NCBI RefSeq assembly: GCF_946482605.1
Contig: NZ_CAMLSE010000002.1
Location: forward strand, 372,001-436,000
Reading direction: 5' to 3'
Length of the DNA stretch: 64,000 nt
DNA from: an uncultured Dyadobacter sp.
GTDB lineage: Bacteria; Bacteroidota; Bacteroidia; Cytophagales; Spirosomataceae
Shown here: positions 26,454-35,917 of the stretch, in pieces
Numbering within the stretch: the first letter of the stretch is position 1
How the letters are laid out: each line of letters starts with the position of its first letter
Position numbers and translations under genes: made by a program
The notes under the pieces: generated by a model
The model's database searches: none
Told to the model about the DNA's origin: nothing
The model's input: only the letters and a program-made list of their open reading frames with translations

Positions 26454-26484
26454 GTTATAATATTTACCAAAAGCACATCAGTAC

Positions 26485-26820
26485 ATGAAAGGAGCCAACT
26501 TAGGTGAATTCGAAGAGCTTGTTCTGCTGACGATTGCCTCCCTTGCCAGTGATGCATACAGCGTCGCCATATGCGATGAACTGGAAAGATATACAGGCCG
26601 CACCGCCAAGCTCGGCGTGGTGCATTCGGTGCTGAACCGCCTCGAAGAGAAAGGATTAGCCAAGAGCCGGTTGGGTGAAGCGACCAGCGCGCGGGGCGGA
26701 AAACGGAAACGCTTTTACGAAGTTAGCCAGGCCGGCAAAATTGCCCTCACAAAAGCCAAAGAAGTACGTGAAAATATCTGGCGGAATATCCCCGGTTTCA
26801 ACCTGGAAGGCTCGATATGA
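26485..26820 (+). CDS. PadR-family transcriptional regulator
   Basis: 111 residues forming a winged helix: LGEFEELVLLTIASLASDAY, SVAICDELERYTGR, KLGVVHSVLNRLEEKGLAKS and RKRFYEVSQAGKIALTKAKE, which is the PadR fold nearly from end to end with a very short C-terminal dimerisation helix. PadR proteins are ligand-responsive repressors that commonly bind ATGTA/TACAT-type inverted or repeated sites. The TACATACA repeats at its own promoter suggest autoregulation. Its stop codon overlaps the start of the next permease gene (ATGA at 26817-26820), so repressor and permease are translated together. A matching site near 39.55 kb suggests it also controls the permease at 36808-39468. Confidence 0.93.
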   Translation: MKGANLGEFEELVLLTIASLASDAYSVAICDELERYTGRTAKLGVVHSVLNRLEEKGLAKSRLGEATSARGGKRKRFYEVSQAGKIALTKAKEVRENIWRNIPGFNLEGSI

Positions 26821-29441
26821 AACAGAAAGCAGCCGCCAGACCGCCCCGCTGGGCCACCCGTTTGTTGCACTGGTATTGCCGGCCGCGCCTGCTGGAAGAT
26901 CTCGAAGGTGATCTTAATGAATATTTCGACCGTAATGTCACTCACAAAGGCATTCAACAGGCCCGATGGATTTATGTGTTAGACGTGATCAAGTTCATCA
27001 GGCCTTACACCGTTCGTAAAATAGAGTTCTTTACCTTATTTGTTCATTGGATCATGATCGGCAGCTATTTTAAAACTTCCCGGCGAAGCCTCGTACGCAA
27101 CAAATTGTTTTCACTGATCAACATCATCGGACTGGCGGTGAGCATGTCGGTCGGGCTTTTGGTCATCTCCATTGTCACCGACCTTTATTCGTACGATGAT
27201 TTTCAGGAAAAGAAAGACCGGATTTACCGGGTAGTCACCAAGACAATGGAAAACGGGCAGTCATCGGAAATGAAACTGGCCTCTACTTCCATTCAGGTGG
27301 GCGAAAAGATCAAAGAGGCAATCCCTGCTATTGAAAACGTTTCCGTGATCCGCCAGGGATTCTGGGGCGATGCGAAAGTCGGCGAAGCTACATTCCCGCT
27401 GGGAGCGACGTGGGCGGATAATTCATTTCTTAAGGTCTTTACATTCCCGCTCATCCAAGGTGACCCGGCAACGGCCCTCAAAGATCCCTATTCGCTGGTG
27501 TTGACAGAAAAAACGGCGAAAAAACTATTCGGAGCCGCTGATCCATTAGGTCAAACCGTGCAGTTCGATTCCACCAGCTATGTCGTCACCGGTGTGGTCC
27601 GGGATGTTCCAAAACTGTCGCATATCACCTTCGACGCACTGGTATCTCTGTCCTCTCTCGATGCGGGACACAAGGATGCCGACTTGCACAGCTGGGCCAA
27701 TATCTGGCAAAATTACGTTTATGTCACATTTCCTGAGCAAACAGACATAGCAACGCTACAATGGCAACCGGCACTCGACCGGCTAAGCAAGCAGGAGAAC
27801 AAGACCCTCGAAAACCGGACCGTGTGGGTTTCACTCCAGCCATTAAAGGATATAGTGCTCGGTGAGTCGCTTTCCAACAACATCGGGCCGGCATTTAATC
27901 CGCCCGTTATGTGGACGCTGTGCGGCCTGGCGGTCGTGATCATTGTTTCGGCTTGTTTTAATTATACCAACCTTTCTGTCGCACGGTCCATGCGGAGGTC
28001 CCGCGAGGTGGGCATCAGAAAGATCATCGGCGCGCGGAAAAGCCATGTGCTGGGCCAGTTCATGGCAGAGTCGGTAATCATCGCATTACTGGCGCTGATG
28101 TTTTCTTTTGCATTGTTTTTAGTATTGCGAAAACAATTTCTCGGGCTCGACAGCCACGTCTCGGACATCTTTTCCCTGAACATCTCTTTGCGAAACGTAC
28201 TCTATTTCATCCTGCTGGCGATCGTCACCGGTCTGGCGGCAGGTTTCATGCCCGCATTGTTTTTCTCCAAAATGAATGCGCTGCTTGTGATGAAGGACGC
28301 TTCCAATGTGAAAATATTCCGTCGTATCGGCATCAGAAAGGTGCTGATTGTGATCCAATTTACCTTGTCCCTCATCTTTATAGCCGGTACGCTGATCGGC
28401 TATAACCAGTACAAAGGTCTTTTGAACTTCGACCTGGGTTTTAAGACAGATAATATCATCAACATCCGGCTGCAAGGCAATAAGGGAAAGGTGCTGGCAA
28501 AAGAGCTGGCGCAGATGCCGGCGGTAAAAGGAGTGTCTCAATCGATGATGATCACCAGTCTGGGCAGCGTCCATGGGACGAACATGAAATATGGGACAGA
28601 TTCCGCGATGGTTTGGCTCAATATGGTGGATGAGCATTATCTGCCGCTTCACCAGCACATATTACTCGCGGGAAAAAATTTCAGGTTAAGACCGGAAAAA
28701 GGGAAGGAAAGTGAGGTAATCGTTAATCAGCAGGTGTTGAAACGGTTCAATATCGCTCAAAGAGACCCGGAAAAGGCACTTGGAACTATCGTAACCGTGG
28801 ACCGCCAGAAACTCGTGATCGTGGGTGTGCTCAGGGATTTTCACTATGGCTCCCTGGAAAACAGGATTGAGCCTGTGATGTTCCGCTATTCGGCTGAGCC
28901 AGGCAGCTTTCTCAACGTCAAAATCGTCTCAAACGACCTTTCGGAAACGATGGCCGGCATTCAAAGCGTATGGCGGAAACTGGATAAGGTTCACGATCTG
29001 GATGCGAAATTTTATGACGAACAGATCGAAGAAGCCTACGCCCAGTTTTCAGTGATCATCAAGATCATTGGTTTCATCGCATTTCTCGCGATCTGCATTG
29101 CTTCGCTGGGATTATTCGGAATGGTCGTATTTACGACGGAAACTAAATTAAAAGAAATCAGTATCCGCAAAGTGCTGGGTGCCAGTGAAACCGGCCTGAT
29201 CTATATGCTATGCAAAGGATTTCTCCTGCTCCTGGTTATCTCCACATGCATTGCACTTCCGCTCACTTATCTGTTTTTCGACAAAATAGTTTTGACCAAA
29301 TTCCCTTATCACCAGCCTATCAGCCTCATCGAAATGCTCGGCGGCTCGCTGATAGTCATGTTGCTCGCTTTCTTCCTGATCGGGTCACAAACCGTAAAAG
29401 CCGCCAGAAATAACCCTGCCAAAGTTCTGAAAAGCGACTGA
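26817..29441 (+). CDS. Orphan ABC-transporter permease with N-terminal permease-prefix domain, PadR-linked (3 of 5)
   Basis: 874 residues. The first 70 residues form the permease-prefix domain seen in PadR-linked permeases: PPRWATRLLHWYCRPRLLED, then LEGDLNEYFDRNVT and a following helix up to YTVRK. The remainder is the MacB-PCD/FtsX duplicated permease: TM near 95-115, FtsX block with SACFNYTNLSVARSMRRSREV (about 375-400), second periplasmic domain, and a final block with LKEISIRKVLGASETG, ending NPAKVLKSD. It is translationally coupled to the PadR gene. Together they look like a repressor-transporter unit for sensing and exporting, or signalling the presence of, an unknown compound. The ATPase must come from elsewhere or is not used. 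Confidence 0.9.
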   Translation: MKQKAAARPPRWATRLLHWYCRPRLLEDLEGDLNEYFDRNVTHKGIQQARWIYVLDVIKFIRPYTVRKIEFFTLFVHWIMIGSYFKTSRRSLVRNKLFSLINIIGLAVSMSVGLLVISIVTDLYSYDDFQEKKDRIYRVVTKTMENGQSSEMKLASTSIQVGEKIKEAIPAIENVSVIRQGFWGDAKVGEATFPLGATWADNSFLKVFTFPLIQGDPATALKDPYSLVLTEKTAKKLFGAADPLGQTVQFDSTSYVVTGVVRDVPKLSHITFDALVSLSSLDAGHKDADLHSWANIWQNYVYVTFPEQTDIATLQWQPALDRLSKQENKTLENRTVWVSLQPLKDIVLGESLSNNIGPAFNPPVMWTLCGLAVVIIVSACFNYTNLSVARSMRRSREVGIRKIIGARKSHVLGQFMAESVIIALLALMFSFALFLVLRKQFLGLDSHVSDIFSLNISLRNVLYFILLAIVTGLAAGFMPALFFSKMNALLVMKDASNVKIFRRIGIRKVLIVIQFTLSLIFIAGTLIGYNQYKGLLNFDLGFKTDNIINIRLQGNKGKVLAKELAQMPAVKGVSQSMMITSLGSVHGTNMKYGTDSAMVWLNMVDEHYLPLHQHILLAGKNFRLRPEKGKESEVIVNQQVLKRFNIAQRDPEKALGTIVTVDRQKLVIVGVLRDFHYGSLENRIEPVMFRYSAEPGSFLNVKIVSNDLSETMAGIQSVWRKLDKVHDLDAKFYDEQIEEAYAQFSVIIKIIGFIAFLAICIASLGLFGMVVFTTETKLKEISIRKVLGASETGLIYMLCKGFLLLLVISTCIALPLTYLFFDKIVLTKFPYHQPISLIEMLGGSLIVMLLAFFLIGSQTVKAARNNPAKVLKSD

Positions 29442-29534
29442 TACGGTGCTTGCGGATGGACGCTCGCTCTGCGCTGTTACACGAGTGCGCCGGCACGCGT
29501 GATGGGCGTGCGCCCTGTTTGCTTAAAAGCCAGT

Positions 29535-29582
29535 CGTGCTCCTGCGCTCTTTCGTTGATCAACGGAGGAGCGCAGGAGCACG
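29535..29582. terminator. 48-bp near-perfect palindrome between convergent genes
   Basis: CGTGCTCCTGCGCTC (29535-29549) pairs exactly with GAGCGCAGGAGCACG (29568-29582), and the inner CGTTGATCAACG (29553-29564) is itself a palindrome; only two G-T wobbles interrupt a 24-bp stem. It lies between the convergent permease (stop 29441) and susD (stop 29589), with its end 6 nt from the susD stop. A bidirectional terminator is the simplest reading, though there is no T-run and the stem is unusually long. A smaller hairpin, GCACGC/GCGTGC, lies just upstream near 29490. Confidence 0.6.
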
Positions 29583-29588
29583 GTCGTC

Positions 29589-31145
29589 TCAATACCCCGG
29601 GTTATTGGGGAGCAGACTTTTATTGATCTGGATATCCGCCTGGGGCACCGGCCAAAGCCAGCCCTTGGCAGCATCGAAAGTCCTGGTCTCCATCCGAATC
29701 TGGCTGAAAACCCACTTCGCCGGTACCGTCGGGTCGGACAACTTTGATTTATCATAGCCATACACGTCGTGTACCAAAGACTGGTCTTTCCACCTCAGCA
29801 TATCGGCATACCGCGTTCCTTCATTGTAAAATTCAACCCTTCTCTCGTGGCGCAGGATCGCGCGCAGCTGGGATTTGTTGAGGCCGGTACCTTCCACACT
29901 TTCGATTTTCGGCATATTCGCCCTGGTCCGGACTGCATTGATGAGGTCGTACACTTCCTGGGCAGTACTCCCCGATTCGATCAGCGCTTCCGCCCGCATC
30001 AGGTAAATATCTGCGTAGCGCATCAGGATCGTATTCAGGGATGTATTGTTAATGTCAGAAGCGCCGAGATCGGCATACTTACGGGGCCTCGCTCCGCATG
30101 GGACCTGATCGTTGGCAGGAATATAGGTGCCGGAACCCATTTGAGACCCTGGTAAAACCACAGAGGCGGCCAGTCTGGAATCCCGGTTTTTGAATGGATC
30201 CTGTGCATTGTACCCAGAAGCAGCGGCCGTAATCGGTAACCCGTTGGTCATGTAATAGGAATTGATCAGATCCGCGGTAACATTGCCCGTGGGCCAGCTG
30301 CTGAGCGACAACGCCGAAGTAGGCCATGGCTGCGATTGGGTGGATTTGATGTATTGAATGTCGAAAATCACCTCGGCATTGTTTTCATTCGCCTCCTGAA
30401 AAAGGCCTTCATAACTGGCAAACAGACTGTATTTACCTAAATCAATAACCGATTTGGCAGCAGCGGCAGCCTCCGCCCACTTTTCATTATAAAGCAACAC
30501 TTTTGTTTTGAATGCCCAGGCTGCACCCTTAGTAACCCGTCCCTTATCGCTGCCACCATAGGAATCCGGCAGCGCGGCAGCAGCCGCGTCCAGATCCGCA
30601 AGAATGGCCGTGAGTACTTCGCTCTTGGGTGTTCTCGATACATACGCCTCCTGCAAGGTCTGAACCGCCAGGATCAGCGGCACGTCGCCGTAATAGGCGA
30701 TCAGATCGGAGTAAGCATAAGCCCTCAAAAATTTCGCTTCAGCCGTCATCTGCTTTTTGACGTCATCACCGACAGGCGCGGTGGCCACGGCTGCCATGAA
30801 TGCATTGGCCCTGCTGATAATCGTGTAGTTCTGCGTCCATTTTGCAGCGGGAGCCCAGCTCGAAGTGTTTGTGAGCCATTCGCCTACCTCTTTGGAACCT
30901 TGCCAGGCGTCCTGGCAATAACCATTATCCGACATGAAGTCGAATTGATAGAAGTGGTTGGGGGTGGCTGAGGGCTGCAATGCATTGTATATCCCGATGA
31001 GCCCCATTTTGACCTGCGCTTCATTCTCGTAAAAAGTCGACGGTGACAGCCTGTCTTTGGGTGTCTTGTCGAGCAGGTCGCCCGAACAACCGAACAGGAA
31101 GAAGAAAACGCAACTTGAAGCGATGATTATGCCTATATTTTTCAT
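29589..31145 (-). CDS. RagB/SusD-family nutrient-binding lipoprotein
   Basis: 518 residues. A lipoprotein signal ends at FLFGCSGDLL. The N-terminal SusD-like motif is LLDKTPKDRLSPSTFYENEAQ, followed by the TPR-like helical core (for example AEAKFLRAYAYSDLIAYYGD, the family's hallmark, near residues 135-155). The RagB/SusD C-terminal region has YADIYLMRAEAL, YDLINAVRTRANMP and LRAILRHERRVEFYNEGTRY ahead of the final segment with WPVPQADIQIN. It is the surface lid of a SusC/SusD importer for oligosaccharides or peptides and is encoded 12 nt after susC. No glycoside hydrolase, lyase or peptidase follows, so the substrate cannot be inferred. Confidence 0.96.
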   Translation of the reverse strand: MKNIGIIIASSCVFFFLFGCSGDLLDKTPKDRLSPSTFYENEAQVKMGLIGIYNALQPSATPNHFYQFDFMSDNGYCQDAWQGSKEVGEWLTNTSSWAPAAKWTQNYTIISRANAFMAAVATAPVGDDVKKQMTAEAKFLRAYAYSDLIAYYGDVPLILAVQTLQEAYVSRTPKSEVLTAILADLDAAAAALPDSYGGSDKGRVTKGAAWAFKTKVLLYNEKWAEAAAAAKSVIDLGKYSLFASYEGLFQEANENNAEVIFDIQYIKSTQSQPWPTSALSLSSWPTGNVTADLINSYYMTNGLPITAAASGYNAQDPFKNRDSRLAASVVLPGSQMGSGTYIPANDQVPCGARPRKYADLGASDINNTSLNTILMRYADIYLMRAEALIESGSTAQEVYDLINAVRTRANMPKIESVEGTGLNKSQLRAILRHERRVEFYNEGTRYADMLRWKDQSLVHDVYGYDKSKLSDPTVPAKWVFSQIRMETRTFDAAKGWLWPVPQADIQINKSLLPNNPGY

Positions 31146-31157
31146 ATTTCGGATCGA

Positions 31158-34100
31158 TTAGAAGTTAACACTCACACCCATTGTCAGTACGCGCACCTGT
31201 GGAAAGGCCTGCGCCCGGGTCTGATCTGTGGTTTGCTCAGGATCAAAACCCTTGAACTTGGTGATCGTGAATGCATTTTGAATGTTTCCATAGACGCGAA
31301 ACGACCCAAGCCCGATCCTCGACAAAAGCTTTGGACTCACGGTATAGCCCAGTTCCACATTTTTCAATCGCAGGTAAGCTGCGTTCTCCATGTAAAAAGA
31401 AGAGTGAATGTTGGTACGGACACCGTCGAGCGTAAGCCTGGGAAATGTGTTCGAAGGGTTCTCAGGCGTCCACCGGCCTTTCCACCAGTCGCCCAGGTTG
31501 GCAAAGCCGCTGAAAGGCGTAGCAATCTCGTAATAAGTATAACCCTGAATGCCCTGTACGCCCTGCATAAAGACACCGAGATCAAATCCTTTCCATTCAA
31601 AATTGAGTTTTAGGGAGTAACCCAGATCCGGGAACTGCTTGCCGATCACCTTTCTGTCGTTGTTCATATCGACGATCCCATCCCCGTTGAGGTCCTTGTA
31701 TTTGACATCGCCCGGCTGCGCGGTATAGTTGGATACCGACACGACGCCTGGTTTGAGTGTATACTTGCCGTCTATCAGATCAAAGTCCGACAGCTGGTAG
31801 ATCCCGTCCATCTGATAGCCATAGAAGGAATTGATGGCAGACCCGATTTTGATCGCCTTGGGCGAACTCAGTTCCTCGGGGACTTCGAGGCTGGTGATTT
31901 TGTTTTTGATATGTGTCAAAACTACGGTGGAGGTGAATTTAAGGCCATTTGAAAATGATTTCTTATAGCTCAATGCCGCCTCGATACCCTTGTTCTGTAC
32001 TTCGCCTGCATTTACATAGGGATTCCCCAGCGCCATGGTCAGCGGAATGGGCATGGTCTTCAAGAGGTCTTTCGTTCTTTTGTCGAAATAGTCGAGGGTC
32101 AATCCGAATCCGTTTTTAAGGTTCAGATCGATACCGATGTTCCGCTGCTCCGCAGTCTCCCAGGTAATGTCCTTATTGGTCATGGTCGTTATCGCCACGC
32201 CCGGGTACAAAGTGCCACCCAGCGAATAGTTCAGTCCGGAAGACAATACATCACTGCCATTATAGTAGTTGTTGATATTCTGGTTGCCCAACCGACCCCA
32301 CGATGCCCGCAGTTTCAGTAAACTCAGCCAGTTTATACTTTGCATAAAACCTTCCTCAGACAGCACCCACCCCGCCGAAAAGGACGGGAATACACCCCAT
32401 TTGTGGCCTTCTCCAAATCTCGACGAACCGTCCCTTCTGATATTGGCTTCAAACAGGTACTTATTATTGAACACGTAGTTGACGCGTCCGAAATACGACC
32501 GCAGGCCGAGATCGTAGCTCCCCGCATTATTGGTTTGCGTCGAAGCGTCACCCAGGCTTAGTACCCGCTGCGTATTATTGACGAATTTGGAGCGAAAGCC
32601 GCTTTCCCAGTCATACAGAAACTCTTCTTCGGAGTATCCTGCCAAAAGGTTCAGGTCATGCTTACCGAATGTCTTGTTGTATTTGAGCAGCGAGGTAAAC
32701 ATGGTCTGAACATCCGTTTCATTTGTCACCGTTAAATCCGAAGTCAGATTCCGGTAACTGCCGTCCTTGTTGTACAGCGGTACGTTCGCATGAAAAGCAT
32801 TCCGTTTGGAGGTAATCGCCTTGTAGCCGTAGGTGAGCACGGCACTCAGCCCATCCACGATACGGTACTCCGCTTCCAGCTGCGCATTCAGGTTGTAGCG
32901 GTTCGTTTTCGCCGTGCTGCCTTCTTTTATTTCACCGTAGAAATTACGTTCTCCGTTTACGGCCATCCAGTTCCCATTCGCATCCTTAAGCGGAAGGACC
33001 GGGGCGAGTGTCGCATACCATTCGGCCGACCAGAGGTCCGTGGGTTCGTTCTTCACACCCAGGTTACCCGAAATGCTGCTGCTGAACCGAAGTTTCTGAT
33101 TTTTAAGAAAGTATGCATCAATATTAGCCCTAAAATCCGTCTTTTTGTAATCCGTTCCGACCAAGATACCCTTCTGGTTCAATTGCCCCAGCATGAGGGC
33201 AAACTGCACTTTTTCATTACCCCCACTCAGGTTGAGCCTGTGATTTTGGAGGTTTGCCTGTCCGTAGTATACGTCAAAATAGTTGATATCGGGGTAGAGC
33301 GGATCATTGTGCGCGGCAAATTTCTGAATGTCGGCGTCTGTGTACGGCAGGCTGCTACCGGTGTTGGCCGCAGCTTCATTCTTAAGGGTGGCGTAATCCA
33401 CAGAATTTAAAACACCCGGCAGCGCCGTCGCACGTTGCGAACCGAAGTAGGCATTGTAGCTGATGCTCAGTTTACCGGCAGCTCCCCTGTTTGTCGTGAT
33501 CAGGATTACCCCGTTGGCCGCCCTGTTGCCATAGATCGATGAAGAGGCTGCATCTTTCAAAACAGATATCGATTTGATATCGTTGGGATTGACGTCCGTC
33601 ATACTGCCCGGAAAGCCGTCGATGAGTACCAGAGGAGAATTATCTCCAAACGTCCCTACCCCGCGGATACTGATCACCGTACCGTCCGCACCCGGCTGCC
33701 CGGAGCTCTGCAGCGCATACACACCCGCAATGGTACCCTGCAGGGCCTGACTGGCATTCGTGAGCGGCCTGCTTTTCATATCACCCATCGGAACATTGCC
33801 GACCGAGCCTGTTAAATTCACTTTTTTCTGACTTCCATAGCCGACCACTACGACCTCTTCCAGATTCTTGTCGTCCACAGCAAGCGTCACATCCAGATTG
33901 GAAGCAGCCCCTACTCGGATCTCTTGCGCGGTATACCCGACGAACGAAAAAACAAGTACCGCATTTTCATCGGCGACTTTCAGCGAAAATTGGCCGTTTA
34001 CGTCGGTAATAGTGCCTGCCGCTGTTCCCTTGATGGCAATATTCACGCCCGGCAATGCACTTTGCTTGTCGTCGACGACCTTACCGGTAACCAGTTTTTC

Positions 34101-34529
34101 GCTGGCCCGTTCGATGGCCGAAGAAGCGACTTCGTTTTGCAGACCGGTAGCCATGGACGAACTCGCCGGGAGCAGTTTGAGCACTATCTTTTTATTCACC
34201 GTCCTGTACGTAACGTTGTCGGGAGAAAACATTTTGTCCAGGGTTTCTGCCAATGTCTTGTTCTCGACATCGATCGAAATACGCCGGTTGACCGGAAGTA
34301 ACTGTAAGCTATATACGAACTTCACATTAGCCTTGGATTCCAGCGTAGCCAATATCTCCTTGATCGGCTTATGGTCGGCCTGAATGCTCACTTTTTTATA
34401 CAGAAGTTCCTGTGCTCTGCCTTCGTGGGCAAAACCCGATGCCCCGGCCAGAAGCGCGAGGAGGAACTGTATGGAGGACAATTTCATAATAGTCCACAAT
34501 GGGTCTATGATTCCAGATACTTTTTTCAT
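31158..34529 (-). CDS. SusC/RagA-family TonB-dependent receptor with STN signalling domain
   Basis: 1123 residues. After the signal peptide (to about residue 40) come an STN domain (about 45-120, YKKVSIQADHKPIKEILATL and on), a CarboxypepD_reg-like domain (about 150-235, VTGKVVDDKQSALPGVNIAI) and the SusC-type plug (about 240-350). The plug shows the TonB-box-like VVVVGYGSQKKVNLTGSV and the SusC hallmark SISVLKDAASSSIYGNRAAN. The rest is the 22-strand barrel ending FPQVRVLTMGVSVNF. The STN domain is what contacts a FecR-type anti-sigma factor, and one is encoded just upstream, so this receptor should report substrate binding to the sigma factor at 35918. The long 14-residue extension before MKLSSIQFLLALL is common in such proteins, so the upstream ATG is kept. 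Confidence 0.96.
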   Translation of the reverse strand: MKKVSGIIDPLWTIMKLSSIQFLLALLAGASGFAHEGRAQELLYKKVSIQADHKPIKEILATLESKANVKFVYSLQLLPVNRRISIDVENKTLAETLDKMFSPDNVTYRTVNKKIVLKLLPASSSMATGLQNEVASSAIERASEKLVTGKVVDDKQSALPGVNIAIKGTAAGTITDVNGQFSLKVADENAVLVFSFVGYTAQEIRVGAASNLDVTLAVDDKNLEEVVVVGYGSQKKVNLTGSVGNVPMGDMKSRPLTNASQALQGTIAGVYALQSSGQPGADGTVISIRGVGTFGDNSPLVLIDGFPGSMTDVNPNDIKSISVLKDAASSSIYGNRAANGVILITTNRGAAGKLSISYNAYFGSQRATALPGVLNSVDYATLKNEAAANTGSSLPYTDADIQKFAAHNDPLYPDINYFDVYYGQANLQNHRLNLSGGNEKVQFALMLGQLNQKGILVGTDYKKTDFRANIDAYFLKNQKLRFSSSISGNLGVKNEPTDLWSAEWYATLAPVLPLKDANGNWMAVNGERNFYGEIKEGSTAKTNRYNLNAQLEAEYRIVDGLSAVLTYGYKAITSKRNAFHANVPLYNKDGSYRNLTSDLTVTNETDVQTMFTSLLKYNKTFGKHDLNLLAGYSEEEFLYDWESGFRSKFVNNTQRVLSLGDASTQTNNAGSYDLGLRSYFGRVNYVFNNKYLFEANIRRDGSSRFGEGHKWGVFPSFSAGWVLSEEGFMQSINWLSLLKLRASWGRLGNQNINNYYNGSDVLSSGLNYSLGGTLYPGVAITTMTNKDITWETAEQRNIGIDLNLKNGFGLTLDYFDKRTKDLLKTMPIPLTMALGNPYVNAGEVQNKGIEAALSYKKSFSNGLKFTSTVVLTHIKNKITSLEVPEELSSPKAIKIGSAINSFYGYQMDGIYQLSDFDLIDGKYTLKPGVVSVSNYTAQPGDVKYKDLNGDGIVDMNNDRKVIGKQFPDLGYSLKLNFEWKGFDLGVFMQGVQGIQGYTYYEIATPFSGFANLGDWWKGRWTPENPSNTFPRLTLDGVRTNIHSSFYMENAAYLRLKNVELGYTVSPKLLSRIGLGSFRVYGNIQNAFTITKFKGFDPEQTTDQTRAQAFPQVRVLTMGVSVNF

Positions 34530-34571
34530 TTTTTTGTATTGTTAAAACTTAAGAAGGTTTGACAATAAGGA

Positions 34572-34618
34572 CCCAGGCTCTTGCTTGACCGTCAATCGTT
34601 CAAGAGCGTAATGCTGGG
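34572..34618 (-). promoter_or_regulatory. Structured leader hairpin upstream of susC
   Basis: Three nested pairings: CCCAG (34572-34576) with CTGGG (34614-34618), GCTCTTG (34577-34583) with CAAGAGC (34601-34607), and TTGA with TCAA inside. It lies in the 204-bp gap between fecR and susC, 43 bp before the susC start codon. It may be an attenuator, an mRNA-processing/stabilising stem that raises susC over fecR, or the terminator of the sigma-fecR unit. Confidence 0.45.
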
Positions 34619-34733
34619 CCTAGGGCCGGTAAATGCTACAACATTTCCCGGCCATTTTTTTGCGGGGGACTGATTCGATCGTTATGGTCTCATATTGCTG
34701 ATTTTGGTTGAACTTCTTTCCGATACTACTACG

Positions 34734-35768
34734 CTATTTACAGCCCGGGCCGGAGATTAAAATACCGGTAGTCCTGATTTCGAAATCTGCATTGATCGCT
34801 GCGCAGAGGATTTCAAGTTTTGAGATCAGGCTGGGGTCCTGCGACATGTCGGCCGTAACGACACAGTTTTTGACCAGCTCCGAACTTACCACGAAACGCA
34901 CACCATAGGCTTTCTCAAACACGGAGAGTATATCCGAAACTGGTACTTCAATGAATGTAAATGCCTCCGAAGGATTCAAATTATCGTAGTTATTGAGTAG
35001 GACCGGCTCATCCATCAGCCCCGGTACGAAGGCATCGTCGCCGGGCAGGTACGTCACTTTTTTGTTCGGAGTCAGCACTACCGATTTGGCCGCGGGATCG
35101 CCCGTGCGTTGCTTGGTTTTTTCTACAATGACCTTTCCGGAATACACTGCTACTTCGATATTGCCCGTGCCTTTCAGTTTCCTGACGGTGAAGCTTGTCC
35201 CTACCACCCTGGTGACGATGTTGTCGGAATAAACCAGGAAAGGCCTTCCTGCATCTTTTTCCACTTCAAAATATCCTTCGCCTTTCAGATATACGACCCT
35301 GCTGTTCTCTTCGAAGGACGATGGATAAAAAAGGGAAGAGCCTACCGCGAGCCTGCAACTGCTTCCGTCTGCAAGAGCGACGGTAAACGCAGTGTCCCGA
35401 TGGTTGGTGATCCGGTTTAAACGCTCTATGGAGCCGACCGGAACGCCCGATATCAGCTGCTTTTCGCCAGCCCGATAGTTGTATACCGCAAATGTTCCGG
35501 CCAGAATCAGCATCGCCGCTACCGCTGCCCGAAGCATAGGTCGCCAGGTCAGGCGATGCTTACGGGCCTCGTGCTGATTCAGTTTCTGCTGTTCGATGCG
35601 GTCCCAGATTTCATGCTCCATGTTCTGATCCGTATCGAGCGCACTCTGCTTCAGGTCATAGTCGATGGAATCGTACCAGATATCCATCATCCTGGTTTGC
35701 TCAGGTGTGGTCTGCTCTTTCCGGTATTTTCGCAAGAGGTGTAAAAACTTCCTGAGCTTCTTTTTCAT
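34734..35768 (-). CDS. FecR-family anti-sigma factor (with DUF4974-type C-terminus)
   Basis: 344 residues. A cytoplasmic N-terminal helix bundle (about 1-85, with TTPEQTRMMDIWYDSIDY) precedes one TM helix (about 87-105, AAVAAMLILAGTFAVYNY). Next comes the periplasmic FecR domain (about 125-225, FTVALADGSSCRLAVGSSLFYPSSF, LKGEGYFEVEKDAGRPFLVY, TRVVGTSFTVRKLKG). The C-terminal STN-like domain (about 265-340) contains VPVSDILSVFEKAYGVRFV. It should hold the ECF sigma factor encoded 149 bp upstream until the STN domain of the SusC-type receptor signals substrate. The order sigma, fecR, susC, susD is the classical Bacteroidota trans-envelope signalling locus. Confidence 0.94.
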   Translation of the reverse strand: MKKKLRKFLHLLRKYRKEQTTPEQTRMMDIWYDSIDYDLKQSALDTDQNMEHEIWDRIEQQKLNQHEARKHRLTWRPMLRAAVAAMLILAGTFAVYNYRAGEKQLISGVPVGSIERLNRITNHRDTAFTVALADGSSCRLAVGSSLFYPSSFEENSRVVYLKGEGYFEVEKDAGRPFLVYSDNIVTRVVGTSFTVRKLKGTGNIEVAVYSGKVIVEKTKQRTGDPAAKSVVLTPNKKVTYLPGDDAFVPGLMDEPVLLNNYDNLNPSEAFTFIEVPVSDILSVFEKAYGVRFVVSSELVKNCVVTADMSQDPSLISKLEILCAAINADFEIRTTGILISGPGCK

Positions 35769-35917
35769 TGTGGTAAGGCTTGAAATCCGACTGTTATATA
35801 CCCAGTAGGAAAAAGCTTTCCGAACCGCAAATGGTGTAATAAAATCTTTGAAACTTTACACGCTATCTATCTCAGTCATCAGATTATCTTGAAATAATCT
35901 AATCTCTAATACGGGCG

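Larger units (their letters stand above)
26184..26484. other. 301-bp intergenic region: terminator, short tandem repeat and PadR promoter
   Basis: Contains, in order, the hairpin at 26254-26293, a small GC-rich tandem of the 8-base unit GGTCCGCC near 26346-26368, and the A+T-rich PadR promoter/operator at 26407-26453. No coding sequence was recognised. Confidence 0.6.
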
